This document shows positions 25,583-34,896 of a stretch of 64,000 nucleotides of DNA, piece by piece (position 1 is the first letter of the stretch; every line of letters starts with the position of its first letter). Made by a program: the position numbers and the translations under genes. Source of the DNA: Marinomonas mediterranea MMB-1 (GTDB taxonomy: Bacteria > Pseudomonadota > Gammaproteobacteria > Pseudomonadales > Marinomonadaceae). The stretch lies in NCBI RefSeq assembly GCF_000192865.1, contig NC_015276.1, positions 1,116,001 to 1,180,000 on the forward strand. The letters run 5' to 3'. The notes under the pieces were generated by a model that worked only from the letters and a program-made list of their open reading frames with translations, had not been told where the DNA came from and did no database searches.

Positions 25583-26675
25583 TTAGCGGGTTATCGGTAA
25601 TAGAGTCAATGGCATCCGCTTTTGCTTTCTTAATTGCATTACCTAATTCTGCCCCTGTATAGCCTTGCGACATCAACTCTTTAGGAGATATTGATTGTGC
25701 TTGTGCGAGAAGTGAAACCCAATGTTTGGAGTGAACGTCTACTACCAATGATATTAAATAGGTTAATTGGTAGTATCTTTCTGGCTTTTTTAGTGCAGAT
25801 ATTTGTGTAAGCCATGCTTCCCAGTTATCGCCAGAAAGGGGTAGTGTTTTGTTTTTTAGAAAATCGCAGAGTGTTTCGCTCAGCCATTTAAATTCATTGG
25901 GGACTTTTAGATTTGCATTAAGTGCTTGTAGTTGATGTATTTCTAACCCGCTACACAGTAAGGCCCACCTTTCAACGCTTGTTAACTCTTTATCTGATGA
26001 TATTTTTCCAAGGTTCTGTGGTTGAGTAATGTGCGTCGTCAGGACTGGAAAAATACTTGTTGTTGCGTCGACTTGATTGAGTATTTTGAAATAGGTAAGG
26101 AAGTGTGGGTACCCTAGGGCTTTTTCGGTTTCTTTCCATACTCTTTCGGGAGTGAGGGCGGTTAGTTCACCTGATGCACTAATGTCTTTCATTAGCCTAA
26201 GTGTTTCATTCGCGATGCGAAACTCGAAGTCTTGGAACCTTGCTGCAAATCGAGCTACCCTGAGAACTCGTAAAGGGTCCTCTACAAAGGCATCGGACAC
26301 ATGGCGAAAAACTCTGTTCTCTATGTCTTGTGTGCCGTGAAAAGGGTCATAAAGGCGCCCGTTATTGTCTTTTGCAATAGCGTTGATGGTAAGGTCTCGA
26401 CGTTCTAAGTCTTCTTCGAGTGAGATGTCTGGCGCGAAGTCGCAAATAAAGCCTGTGTACCCTTGACCAGACTTACGCTCTTTTCGTGCAAGGGCGTATT
26501 CTTCTTTTGTTTTTGGATGTAGAAAGACAGGGAATTGTTTGCCTACCGCTTGATAGCCTTCAGATACCATTTCCTCTGGCGTTGACCCAACAACAACCCA
26601 GTCTTTGTCGTAGACTGGAAGCCCTAGAAGTGCATCTCTGACAGCACCGCCAACCAGATAGACTTTTTTTCCCAT
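25560..26675 (-). CDS. cca: CCA tRNA nucleotidyltransferase
   Basis: Adds or repairs the CCA end of tRNAs. The 371-residue protein has the class II nucleotidyltransferase head, VYLVGGAVRDALLGLPVYDK with the following D-W-V metal site, and the RRDLTINAIA and DPLRVLRVARFAARF motifs. E. coli Cca is about 412 residues because of a C-terminal HD phosphohydrolase domain; here the C-terminal part is shorter and I see no H...HD signature, so this is probably the form without phosphatase activity. Convergent with folB. Confidence 0.94.
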   Translation of the reverse strand: MGKKVYLVGGAVRDALLGLPVYDKDWVVVGSTPEEMVSEGYQAVGKQFPVFLHPKTKEEYALARKERKSGQGYTGFICDFAPDISLEEDLERRDLTINAIAKDNNGRLYDPFHGTQDIENRVFRHVSDAFVEDPLRVLRVARFAARFQDFEFRIANETLRLMKDISASGELTALTPERVWKETEKALGYPHFLTYFKILNQVDATTSIFPVLTTHITQPQNLGKISSDKELTSVERWALLCSGLEIHQLQALNANLKVPNEFKWLSETLCDFLKNKTLPLSGDNWEAWLTQISALKKPERYYQLTYLISLVVDVHSKHWVSLLAQAQSISPKELMSQGYTGAELGNAIKKAKADAIDSITDNPLINGFDKS

Positions 26676-26746
26676 TACTCTCTCGATTTGCCGCTTATGT
26701 TCTTTTAAGGGGGCTTACTAATAAGCGTTGTGGTGAATGACTAGTA

Positions 26747-27067
26747 TTATGCACCGAACTCACATTGTTCAGGATACATGGCACTCCATTGGCTAAAACC
26801 GCCATTTAAAGAGTAGACATCAGCAAAACCTTGGGCAGCTAAGTATTCAGCGGCGCCTTTGCTGCTGTTGCCATGATAACAACATACGATCACAGGAGTG
26901 GCTTTATCAGAGTTGTTAATAAAAGCTTCAACATTGTCATTATTGAGGTTGATCGCATCCTGCATATGGCTTGTCTGATAGCTGACGGCATCGCGAATAT
27001 CGACGACAATAACTTCTTTTTCTATGATTGGAAGAGCATCGGTTATATCAATACACTTATAAGTCAT
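26747..27067 (-). CDS. glpE: GlpE-type thiosulfate sulfurtransferase (single-domain rhodanese)
   Basis: 106 residues forming one rhodanese domain. The active-site loop CCYHGNSSKGAA contains the CYHGNSS signature of GlpE, with catalytic Cys. DIRDAVSYQTSHMQDAIN is the conserved N-terminal part. It transfers sulfane sulfur from thiosulfate to acceptors such as cyanide or thioredoxin. It follows apaH on the same strand after 149 bases; this proximity to the apaGH cluster is found in other Oceanospirillales-like genomes, but co-transcription is not certain. Confidence 0.92.
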   Translation of the reverse strand: MTYKCIDITDALPIIEKEVIVVDIRDAVSYQTSHMQDAINLNNDNVEAFINNSDKATPVIVCCYHGNSSKGAAEYLAAQGFADVYSLNGGFSQWSAMYPEQCEFGA

Positions 27068-27216
27068 GCTTTCTCTCTGCTGATTGAATGTCTAATGATT
27101 GGTTATTTTTACGTTTCTATGGTGTTTAGCCATTGATTCTTGTTGTTCTGCGTATTCTAAGGCTATTTTGTGGTGGCTACTCTACGATGCCACTATAAAC
27201 ATATTACTATCTTTAA

Positions 27217-28029
27217 TTAAGTTGGGCATGGTGTGCTATAGAGGGTTTTATCTTCTAATCTCATCGCGGTCAATGCACCGCCCCATACACAACCTGTATC
27301 TAATGCGTGTATATGCTCTTTGTAGGTGTTTCCTTCTAATGCAGCCCAATGACCAAAAATCACGTCGTAATCGTCTGCTTTTTTTCTCGGGTAGGAAAAC
27401 CAAGGGGCATAGCCACTTATTGCGGAGGTTGGTCCCTCTTTTGATTTGAACTCAAGTTGACTGCTTTCAGTACAAAAACGCATACGGGTTAGGTAATTCG
27501 TTATTGTGCGAAGCCTGTCCATTCCAATTAAGTTGTCGTCCCATTGATCTGGCTTATTACCATACATGACAGCCAGAAAATCATCAATTCTGTCAGAGCT
27601 AAGCGTGCGTTCAACTTCCTGTGCGTAGCGTTGAGTTTCAATGCTATCCCAGCAAGGAGGAATACCAGCGTGCGTCATGACAAATTTCAAGACGTTATCT
27701 ATATGGCACAATGGGCGGCTTTGTAGCCATTCCATTAGTTCATCTCGGTCTTCTGACAGTAAAATATCTGCCAGTGTATCATTGCGCTTTAGGCTTGCGT
27801 GACCTCGCATGACCGCAAGCAAATGCAGATCGTGATTGCCAAGAACAACGGTTGCCTTATCTCCCAGAGACTTCACGAACCGGAGGGTTTCGAGAGACTC
27901 AGGTCCACGATTGATTAAATCACCGGCAAACCATAGACGATCTTTATCTGGAGAGAATTCAATTAAATCGAGTAGCGTCAATAATGGTGTTAGACAACCT
28001 TGTAAATCGCCAATGGCATAAGTAGACAT
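27217..28029 (-). CDS. apaH: Diadenosine tetraphosphatase (symmetrical)
   Basis: Hydrolyses Ap4A to two ADP and removes Np4-RNA caps. 270 residues with metallophosphatase motifs in order: YAIGDLQGCLTPL, WFAGDLINRGPESLETLRF, VLGNHDLHLLAV and later VMTHAGIPP. Last gene of the lptD-surA-pdxA-rsmA-apaG-apaH cluster, 60 bases after apaG. Confidence 0.97.
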   Translation of the reverse strand: MSTYAIGDLQGCLTPLLTLLDLIEFSPDKDRLWFAGDLINRGPESLETLRFVKSLGDKATVVLGNHDLHLLAVMRGHASLKRNDTLADILLSEDRDELMEWLQSRPLCHIDNVLKFVMTHAGIPPCWDSIETQRYAQEVERTLSSDRIDDFLAVMYGNKPDQWDDNLIGMDRLRTITNYLTRMRFCTESSQLEFKSKEGPTSAISGYAPWFSYPRKKADDYDVIFGHWAALEGNTYKEHIHALDTGCVWGGALTAMRLEDKTLYSTPCPT

Positions 28030-28089
28030 ACTGACTATCCTGCGTAGAGATAAAGCGGAATCCGTGTAGGCATATTCATTGACGACTCT

Positions 28090-28464
28090 CTAATGGACCT
28101 GATTTGGAACAGCCAGAGTAAAAGGTTTGATGCCTGCATCAAACCTTGTTCCGTCGTCTGCGATGAACTGGTAACTTCCGTGCATGCTTCCAACAACCGT
28201 GTCCATGACCGTGCCACTTGAGTATTGGTAGGACTCGCCAGGGGCTAGATGTGGAAAAGCGCCTACTACCCCTTCACCTTTGACTTCCTGAACCCTTTCA
28301 TCGCCATTGGTTATCACCCAATGGCGAGACTCAAGTTTTGCGGGCTGGTTACCGCAATTTGTCATGGTTATGTGGTAAGCAAATACATAGCGGTTGTCGG
28401 ACGGCTCTGATTGAGCAGAGATATACTCTGTTCGTACGGTCACGACGATATCGTATTCTTCCAT
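28090..28464 (-). CDS. apaG: ApaG protein
   Basis: 124-residue single-domain protein with the immunoglobulin-like ApaG fold: YDIVVTVRTEYISAQSEPSD, SRHWVITNGDERVQEVKGEGVVG and YQYSSGTVMDTVVGSMHGSY. The molecular function remains unresolved; the fold also occurs in eukaryotic F-box proteins. Its start overlaps the rsmA stop by one base. Confidence 0.97.
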   Translation of the reverse strand: MEEYDIVVTVRTEYISAQSEPSDNRYVFAYHITMTNCGNQPAKLESRHWVITNGDERVQEVKGEGVVGAFPHLAPGESYQYSSGTVMDTVVGSMHGSYQFIADDGTRFDAGIKPFTLAVPNQVH

Positions 28465-29264
28465 TATAATGCCTTCTTTTCATGCAGATAATTGGCAATA
28501 CGAACGAAATCAGGGACATCTAGACGCTCAGGGCGGAGTGTCGGATCGATCTGAATCGACTCGAGCTCTTCTGCTGTGAGTGTTCCTTTGTAATTGTTTC
28601 GCAGAGTTTTTCTGCGCTGCTGGAAACCTATTCTAACCGTGTCCTCAAGACCTTTTAGATCGTGAGCGACAACGGGAAGTGTCGTATAGGGTGTCATGCG
28701 TACAATTGCGGAGTCGACTTTTGGCGGTGGGTCAAATGAATCTGGCCCGACAATAAACAGCGACTCTACACTGCAAAAATATTGCGCCATAACACTTAAA
28801 CGTCCATAGAGACTGTCGCCCGGGCGTGCTGCAAGTCTATCGACTACTTCTTTTTGAAGCATAAAGTGCATATCGTCGATGACATCAGCTTGTTCTAGGA
28901 GATGGAATATGAGCGGTGTCGAAATGTTGTAGGGGAGGTTACCGACGACTCGAATATTTCCTTCGGTTGCAAGCTGCCTAAAGTCGAATTTCATAGCGTC
29001 GGCTTCATGGACGCGAAGGTCTGGATATTTAAACAGGTTTACTTTTAAAATTGGAATCAGATCTCGGTCTAATTCCACAACATCCATGCTTTTTGTCGCA
29101 CTAATAATGCCTTCTGTTAATGCGCCTTTACCTGGGCCGATCTCGACGACACGTTGGCCTTCTTTTGGCGCAATGCATGCAACAATACGACGAATAATTC
29201 CCATATCGTGTAAGAAGTTTTGGCCAAATCGTTTTCTGGCTTTATGTGGTTGTGCTTTGCTCAT
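28464..29264 (-). CDS. rsmA: 16S rRNA dimethyladenosine transferase
   Basis: KsgA/RsmA dimethylates A1518 and A1519 of 16S rRNA. 266 residues: KARKRFGQNFLHD at the N-terminus, SAM motif I VVEIGPGKGALTEGI, motif IV VVGNLPYNISTPLIFHLL (NLPY catalytic loop) and VDSAIVRMTP. Located between pdxA and apaG, the conserved order. Confidence 0.97.
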   Translation of the reverse strand: MSKAQPHKARKRFGQNFLHDMGIIRRIVACIAPKEGQRVVEIGPGKGALTEGIISATKSMDVVELDRDLIPILKVNLFKYPDLRVHEADAMKFDFRQLATEGNIRVVGNLPYNISTPLIFHLLEQADVIDDMHFMLQKEVVDRLAARPGDSLYGRLSVMAQYFCSVESLFIVGPDSFDPPPKVDSAIVRMTPYTTLPVVAHDLKGLEDTVRIGFQQRRKTLRNNYKGTLTAEELESIQIDPTLRPERLDVPDFVRIANYLHEKKAL

Positions 29265-29275
29265 CTGGATACTTT

Positions 29276-30283
29276 TTATATTGACGCTTTTTTAGCGTTA
29301 TTGGCCATTTCAATGGCGTGCGTGATTGCGACTTTGAGGCTGCCGTCATTTGCTTGGCCTGTGCCAGCTAAATCTAATGCAGTACCATGGTCAACAGACG
29401 TTCGAATAATCGGCAAGCCAAGCGTTATGTTAACGGCGTTACCGAATCCTGAGTATTTTAACACAGGCAGTCCTTGATCGTGATACATGGCCAACACGCA
29501 ATCGGCCTCTTTTAGATACTTTTCTGTAAATAACGTATCGGCTGGCAGAGGGCCAATAAGGTTGATCCCTTCGTTTCTTAAGCTGTCTAGGGTAGGGGAA
29601 ATAATCTCAATTTCTTCCATTCCTAAGTGGCCGTCCTCACCCGCATGTGGGTTCAAGCCACAGACTAGGATAGTCGGCTTAGTGATTCCATAGCGATTGA
29701 TTAGGTCTTTATTTAAACCACGTGCAACCAGACGAATGGTATCTGGAGTGATGGCGTCAGAAATGTCTTTCAAAGGTAGGTGAGTGGTTACCAGTGCTAC
29801 TTTCATTGCGTCGCTTGCAAGCATCATAATCACTTGTGGTGAGTTGCAGAGCGTCTGGAAAAACTCAGTATGACCAGAAAAGTGCTCGCCTGATTCACAT
29901 AGAATGCCTTTGTGAACAGGCGGTGTCACAATAGCGTCGAATCGATCGTCTAGGCACCCCTTCGCTGCTTCCGACAAAGTCTCTAGTACATAAGGTGCAT
30001 TTTTAACATCAAGCACTCCAGCTTCGACGGGAGCAGATGCTGAAATAGGAAGGATATCGATGCTACCAGACTTGTGAACGGGGCAGTCGTCAACTGACGA
30101 ACAGATATTAATATGAATATCGATGCCCAGTGCATTTGCTCGTGCTTCGATAACCGCAGGGTCGGCAAGAACAATAAGACGAGCCGGAAACGCGTCTTGA
30201 GACGCGCTTATTATAATATCTGGGCCTATACCAGCCGGTTCGCCCGATGTGATTGCAATGATAGGGAAAGATGTTTGAGGCAT
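29276..30283 (-). CDS. pdxA: 4-hydroxythreonine-4-phosphate dehydrogenase
   Basis: NAD-dependent step of DXP-dependent vitamin B6 synthesis. 335 residues with IAITSGEPAGIGPDI at the N-terminus, the metal-binding GHTEFFQTL, CGLNPHAGEDGHLGMEE, and MYHDQGLPVLKYSGFGNAVNITLG. It lies 44 bases after surA and 11 bases before rsmA in the same transcript. Confidence 0.97.
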   Translation of the reverse strand: MPQTSFPIIAITSGEPAGIGPDIIISASQDAFPARLIVLADPAVIEARANALGIDIHINICSSVDDCPVHKSGSIDILPISASAPVEAGVLDVKNAPYVLETLSEAAKGCLDDRFDAIVTPPVHKGILCESGEHFSGHTEFFQTLCNSPQVIMMLASDAMKVALVTTHLPLKDISDAITPDTIRLVARGLNKDLINRYGITKPTILVCGLNPHAGEDGHLGMEEIEIISPTLDSLRNEGINLIGPLPADTLFTEKYLKEADCVLAMYHDQGLPVLKYSGFGNAVNITLGLPIIRTSVDHGTALDLAGTGQANDGSLKVAITHAIEMANNAKKASI

Positions 30284-30327
30284 TGTTATTTACCTAAATG
30301 ATGTTTGTTTCACTGTTTTAATGTGCG

Positions 30328-31587
30328 TTATTTAACGCGTGGGCCTTTTACATCAATAAAGGCGCTCTCCTTCAACTCATCGAGCCAATTGCTAAGAACA
30401 AAATCTTGTTTTTGTGCAACAAGTGCTTTCTCGGCTTGTTGTTGTTTGACAGACTCGCTAATGTCTTCTTTTCTGCGGTCTTCTACTTTCAAAATATGCC
30501 AGCCAAATTGGGATCTAAAAGGCTTGCTGACAGCGCCTGTTTTCGTTGCTGTCATAACTTTTTCAAAAGCAGGCACCATCATTCCTAGTTTAACCCAGCC
30601 TAAGTCGCCCCCTTGAAGGGTGGAGCCTTGGTCATCACTGTATTCGCTTGCAAGGCCTGCAAAATCTTCTCCAGACATTGCGCGTTTATAAAGTTCATTA
30701 ATAAGTGCTACTGTTTGTTGCTCTGTACGAATCTCGTTTGGTTGTAAAAGAATGTGCCTTGTTTTTGTTTGTGCTTGGAGCTGTACATTCGCTGAACGCT
30801 TTTCAATGACCCAAAGTAAGTGGTAACCAGCATTACTTTTTAGTGGGCCTATTAATGGGCCTTTTTGGGTATTAATTGCCTTGGTAAATAGGGCGGGTAG
30901 TTGAGAAACGGGTCTCCAGCCTAAGTCTCCACCTTCTAACGCAAATTGGCCATCGGAATAGGTGATCGCCTGATTGATGAAGTCATTTTCAGATGCAATA
31001 CCACTTGCGATCTGTTTTATTTTAGCCAACGCTTCTGTTTCGTTTTTTGCTCTCACAATAATGTGGCGTAAGTGCAGCTCATTTTTACTTGATTGAGTGT
31101 TTTGACTCGCGCTTATAAAATCTGAAATCTCCTGTTCAGTAATGGATATTCTGTCTTTTATTACACGTTGCTTAACAGCATTGATGAGAATTTCGTTCTC
31201 AATTTGCTGTCTGTATCGGCTGTAGTCAATACCTTGGCGACTGAGAAGTTGTTTAAGGCCGCCTAAATCAGTTGAAAACTTTTGCGCTACGTTTAAGACT
31301 GCTGCATCGGTGTTTTCTTGCGGGATCCGAATTCCAAGACGCTTGCCGTAGTTGATTTGTACGGTTTCTTCGATCAGTTGATTGAGAATCTGGCGGCGAA
31401 TGCCTGCTGTCATCACACCACCGGGAATCCGGTCCTTAATGACTTGAAATCGTGTATTAATATCGCTTTCAAGTAACGGCTGAGAGTCAACGATTGCGAC
31501 GACCCCATCTAATAGCTTTGGGGCGGCGAAAAGTGGAGAGTTCATTGTTACTACTATGCTCAACAGCAAAAAGAGCTTTTTCATCAT
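30328..31587 (-). CDS. surA: SurA periplasmic peptidyl-prolyl isomerase/chaperone
   Basis: Outer-membrane protein chaperone. 419 residues: signal peptide (KKLFLLLSIVVTMNSPLFAA), N-terminal chaperone domain (LLDGVVAIVDSQPLLESDIN), two parvulin PPIase domains (about 175-275 and 285-385; second has RHILLQPNEIR and GGDLGWVKLGMMVPAFE), and a C-terminal helix. Its gene begins two bases after the lptD stop, fitting its need in LptD assembly. Confidence 0.97.
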   Translation of the reverse strand: MMKKLFLLLSIVVTMNSPLFAAPKLLDGVVAIVDSQPLLESDINTRFQVIKDRIPGGVMTAGIRRQILNQLIEETVQINYGKRLGIRIPQENTDAAVLNVAQKFSTDLGGLKQLLSRQGIDYSRYRQQIENEILINAVKQRVIKDRISITEQEISDFISASQNTQSSKNELHLRHIIVRAKNETEALAKIKQIASGIASENDFINQAITYSDGQFALEGGDLGWRPVSQLPALFTKAINTQKGPLIGPLKSNAGYHLLWVIEKRSANVQLQAQTKTRHILLQPNEIRTEQQTVALINELYKRAMSGEDFAGLASEYSDDQGSTLQGGDLGWVKLGMMVPAFEKVMTATKTGAVSKPFRSQFGWHILKVEDRRKEDISESVKQQQAEKALVAQKQDFVLSNWLDELKESAFIDVKGPRVK

Positions 31588-31589
31588 GT

Positions 31590-33851
31590 TTAGTATCCGG
31601 TGTTTCCGTTATTCCAATAGTCTTTAGCGACGCTTGAGAGATCAGAGTTTTCTCTACCGACGTTACTTAAACTTCTTAATATAAATTGTAAATAGATGCC
31701 TTGGTCTAGCTCGCTGCTATCGTTAAGCCAGCTTTGATAGCTTAGCGCCATTTTGACACAGCAATTTTCAAAGCCTAGTCCTGTGACCTTCTTTGTTTCT
31801 TTATGTTCCAATAAATCATAGGTTTGTTGGTGGAAAAGGTGCCAGTTCTGGTTTAGTGGAACAATTGCAGAAATATTCGATTGCTTGGTTGTTCCAACTG
31901 GCTTACCCGTTGTCTCATCTTCCTCTTCTTCATAAGAGAAAGAGCTTTTCAACACAACCCCGCTGTCAGGTGTAAGCGTCATCGATATTTGAGCTAGGTC
32001 AATAAGCTCCTCATCAAGGTCGTAGTTAAGGTTGTTAGTTAGACTGAAAAGGCTACCATTTTTGTATGTTATGGAAGTAAGCAATGAACTTCTTGGATCA
32101 TCGTCTACCACATCTCCCGTGTTTCCGCTGATGTCTACGCGTCGATCTTCTTGATAAAATACTTGACCCGCTTTGAATGCCCAGCGTTCACTGCCATTAC
32201 CGTCGTAAAATTTACTCTCTAACCCGAATGCTACTTGATTGGTATCCCCAATACGATCGTTGCCGCTAAATCTTGTATGGTTGAATGCAGTGCTATAGGT
32301 AAGCGTTGTTTCACTGGCATCGAAATCAGGTATATCTGATTGATCTAAATAGGGGGCGTATAAATAGGTAAACTTAGGCGTCAATGTCTGTCTCCAGATC
32401 TGGTCGCTTAGTTTAAAGCTTCTTTCAAATACGACTTCGCCATCGAGGTAATACGACAGGTGATCAAGGGTTGATGTAGACTCTTCTTCGTCAGTATAAG
32501 AATAAAGATTATAGTCACGATATTGATGTAATATACCTGGCGATAATGTCCCCCAAGCGTTACTGGCTTCTAATTCAATGGTTTGATTTAGTACGGTACG
32601 CTCGCCGTCTACATCCTCTTCATCAGGCTCTAGAAAATCAGTGTATTGGAATACTGGTTTATAATTGAACCACGTATTAGCGTATTGGTAGGAGGCATCA
32701 ATGCGTGGTAACCATTCTAGAGGACGGTCTTCATCTTCGTCAGGCGTTTGGTATTCTTTTTGTGTCACCTTTGCAGAAAAGTTCCCTGCGTTGAAATTAA
32801 CAAATGCACTGTGTTCGTAATTGTCTTTTTCCCCTAAAGACGTTGTGTTTTTAAGTGGAACACCGTCTTTTGTAGGGTTGTCTTCGATCAATAGTCCGGC
32901 GCTTAGATATTGATTAAATGTTTGCTCGGTGTTGAATTTTCTCAGTGTTTTTTCACCGACATGCTCGTCAATGAAAGTGGACTGTTCAATCGTCGTTGTG
33001 CCATAGGGGCTTAAATGCCTGAACTCAACATCAACACCTTCCCCTTCATTTTCAACAAAATGAGGCGTAATTGTTGCGTCATAGTTAGGGGCTAGATTCC
33101 AGTAAAAAGGCGCTGAAACGCTAAACCCCTCGTCTGACGAATAACCAAAGGATGGAAACAAAAAGCCAGTTTGACGGCGGCTATCAATAGGAAAGCGTAG
33201 CCAAGGGAAATAAAATATGGGGTTGCCATCAATACGAATTTGTACGTGTTTGGCGGTTCCGAATCCTGTATTAGGGTCTAAGGTAATGCTACTGCCATAG
33301 AGCTCCCAGCTTGACGAGTTGGGTTCGCACGATGTGTAAAATCCTTCTTTTATGAAAATCACACCGCTTTGGCTTTTTACGAGAGACTTTGCTTCCCCGC
33401 GAATACCTTGGTTATGTGAAAGAAAGCGGGCGTTGTTAAATTCAGAGTCTTGTAGTGAGCCCTCTTCGGATAGTTGACTAGAATCGCTTCGTATTATTTG
33501 GTTTTTTGCTCTGAGCGTGACATCACCGTTGGCTTGATAAAATTGATTCGGAGTACCATCTATGGTATCGGCTTCCAGTGTGCTTTCCGGTTGAATGAGC
33601 TCTGCTTGCCCTTTCATATGGACATTACCGGAGGCGTCTCTATAAATCACGTCAGCGAGTAGCTGTGTTTGTTCTCCGTCAGGTACCCGCCAATTATCAA
33701 TGTAAGCGCCGCTGCAATATTTGTTGAGAGACGCTTTTTGAGATGTGGTGAGGGATTCTCTAGGTACCCAGTCCCACTCATTTGCTTGTGCAATGGAAAA
33801 TATGAAGAAAGTTGGGAAAATGAAAAAACAGTTACGTAAACAGATCGCCAT
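31590..33851 (-). CDS. lptD: LptD, LPS-assembly outer-membrane translocon
   Basis: Inserts lipopolysaccharide into the outer leaflet. 753 residues with a signal peptide ending AQA|NE, an N-terminal beta-jellyroll domain (DVIYRDASGNVHMKGQAEL), and a large C-terminal beta-barrel. The four cysteines that form the family's interdomain disulfides are visible: NKYCSGAY, SCEPNSSSW and the CC pair in GFENCCVKMALSY. Divergent from djlA. Confidence 0.96.
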   Translation of the reverse strand: MAICLRNCFFIFPTFFIFSIAQANEWDWVPRESLTTSQKASLNKYCSGAYIDNWRVPDGEQTQLLADVIYRDASGNVHMKGQAELIQPESTLEADTIDGTPNQFYQANGDVTLRAKNQIIRSDSSQLSEEGSLQDSEFNNARFLSHNQGIRGEAKSLVKSQSGVIFIKEGFYTSCEPNSSSWELYGSSITLDPNTGFGTAKHVQIRIDGNPIFYFPWLRFPIDSRRQTGFLFPSFGYSSDEGFSVSAPFYWNLAPNYDATITPHFVENEGEGVDVEFRHLSPYGTTTIEQSTFIDEHVGEKTLRKFNTEQTFNQYLSAGLLIEDNPTKDGVPLKNTTSLGEKDNYEHSAFVNFNAGNFSAKVTQKEYQTPDEDEDRPLEWLPRIDASYQYANTWFNYKPVFQYTDFLEPDEEDVDGERTVLNQTIELEASNAWGTLSPGILHQYRDYNLYSYTDEEESTSTLDHLSYYLDGEVVFERSFKLSDQIWRQTLTPKFTYLYAPYLDQSDIPDFDASETTLTYSTAFNHTRFSGNDRIGDTNQVAFGLESKFYDGNGSERWAFKAGQVFYQEDRRVDISGNTGDVVDDDPRSSLLTSITYKNGSLFSLTNNLNYDLDEELIDLAQISMTLTPDSGVVLKSSFSYEEEEDETTGKPVGTTKQSNISAIVPLNQNWHLFHQQTYDLLEHKETKKVTGLGFENCCVKMALSYQSWLNDSSELDQGIYLQFILRSLSNVGRENSDLSSVAKDYWNNGNTGY

Positions 33852-34071
33852 TCAAGATATACTTAGTTAATGTTTCATCTGCTCATTGGAATTACATCCA
33901 AGAGGCCAAAAGGGAAATAAGACAAGTTAACTTGTAAAAACCACTTTGTGTAAGATAAGTTGTTTATCTAAAGTGGGATTTTCGACCTTGCAGTGAGAGT
34001 TTTGTTCCCTAAGTGACAAATGATAATCTAACCATCCCGTATGAGCTACCGATTCTGGAGAAATATCTAAT

Positions 34072-34863
34072 ATGTGGAAAGTAATTGGCGCGCTGGTGGG
34101 CCTATTTGCTGGTAACTTCCTTTGGGCCGTAGCTGGCTTTATTGTTGGCGCGGCTGCCGACGAATACACTAAAAAAGGTAAAAGCGGCTTTACGTTTAGT
34201 AGGGCGGGCATAAGAGAGCAGCAACAAGCTTATTTTAGAACGCTTTTTATTCTTATGGGACGACTGGCGAAAGCCGATGGACAAGTCTCCCAAGAAGAGA
34301 TCCAGCTGGCTCAAGCTGTAATGCAGCAGTTGCGCCTGTCGCCTGAGGCGCAAAAAGAAGCGCAGCGTTTATTTAATGAGGGCAAAGATGCAAATTTTGA
34401 CCTAAATAGTTTGCTGACTCATTTTCGTCAAGCGGTGTCCTCTGACTTATTGATTCAATCTTTGGTCGATACATTGCTGGTGTCTGCCTATGCAGATGGC
34501 CACTTTAGTCTTCAGGAAAAAGCACTTGTTTCTCAAATATGCGCGCATTTAGGGATCAGTGTTAGTCAGTTTGATGCGATTCATGAAAGAGTTAAACAGC
34601 AATTTCATTTTCGACAGGGTTACCAGAATGCACAAGGTGCAGAGACATCCGCAGATCTACTGGATTCTGCTTATCAGCTTTTAGGTGTCACGAAAAGCAT
34701 GTCTGACTCCGAGATTAAAAAGGCTTACAGAAGGCTAATGAGTCAGAATCACCCAGATAAATTAAGTTCAAAAGGGCTTCCAGATGAAATGATTGAGCAT
34801 GCGAAACAAAAGACTCAAGAGATTCAATCTGCGTATGAAATGATAAAAAAATCCAGGAAGTAG
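34072..34863 (+). CDS. djlA: DjlA, membrane-anchored DnaJ-like co-chaperone
   Basis: 263 residues: an N-terminal membrane helix with Gly-rich pattern (VGLFAGNFLWAVAGFIVGAA), a central TerB-like helical domain (residues about 55-175), and a C-terminal J domain (YQLLGVTKSMSDSEIKKAYR with the HPD tripeptide in QNHPDK). It stimulates DnaK ATPase at the inner membrane. Divergent from lptD, a conserved arrangement. Confidence 0.95.
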   Translation: MWKVIGALVGLFAGNFLWAVAGFIVGAAADEYTKKGKSGFTFSRAGIREQQQAYFRTLFILMGRLAKADGQVSQEEIQLAQAVMQQLRLSPEAQKEAQRLFNEGKDANFDLNSLLTHFRQAVSSDLLIQSLVDTLLVSAYADGHFSLQEKALVSQICAHLGISVSQFDAIHERVKQQFHFRQGYQNAQGAETSADLLDSAYQLLGVTKSMSDSEIKKAYRRLMSQNHPDKLSSKGLPDEMIEHAKQKTQEIQSAYEMIKKSRK

Positions 34864-34896
34864 TATTCTTTTTAGCATTATTATTGTATTTAACGT

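Noticed and set aside
27099..27449. 116-codon plus-strand frame antisense to apaH
   Set aside because: apaH on the other strand has all catalytic motifs; the antisense product is Cys/Leu-rich with no domain and no ribosome site.
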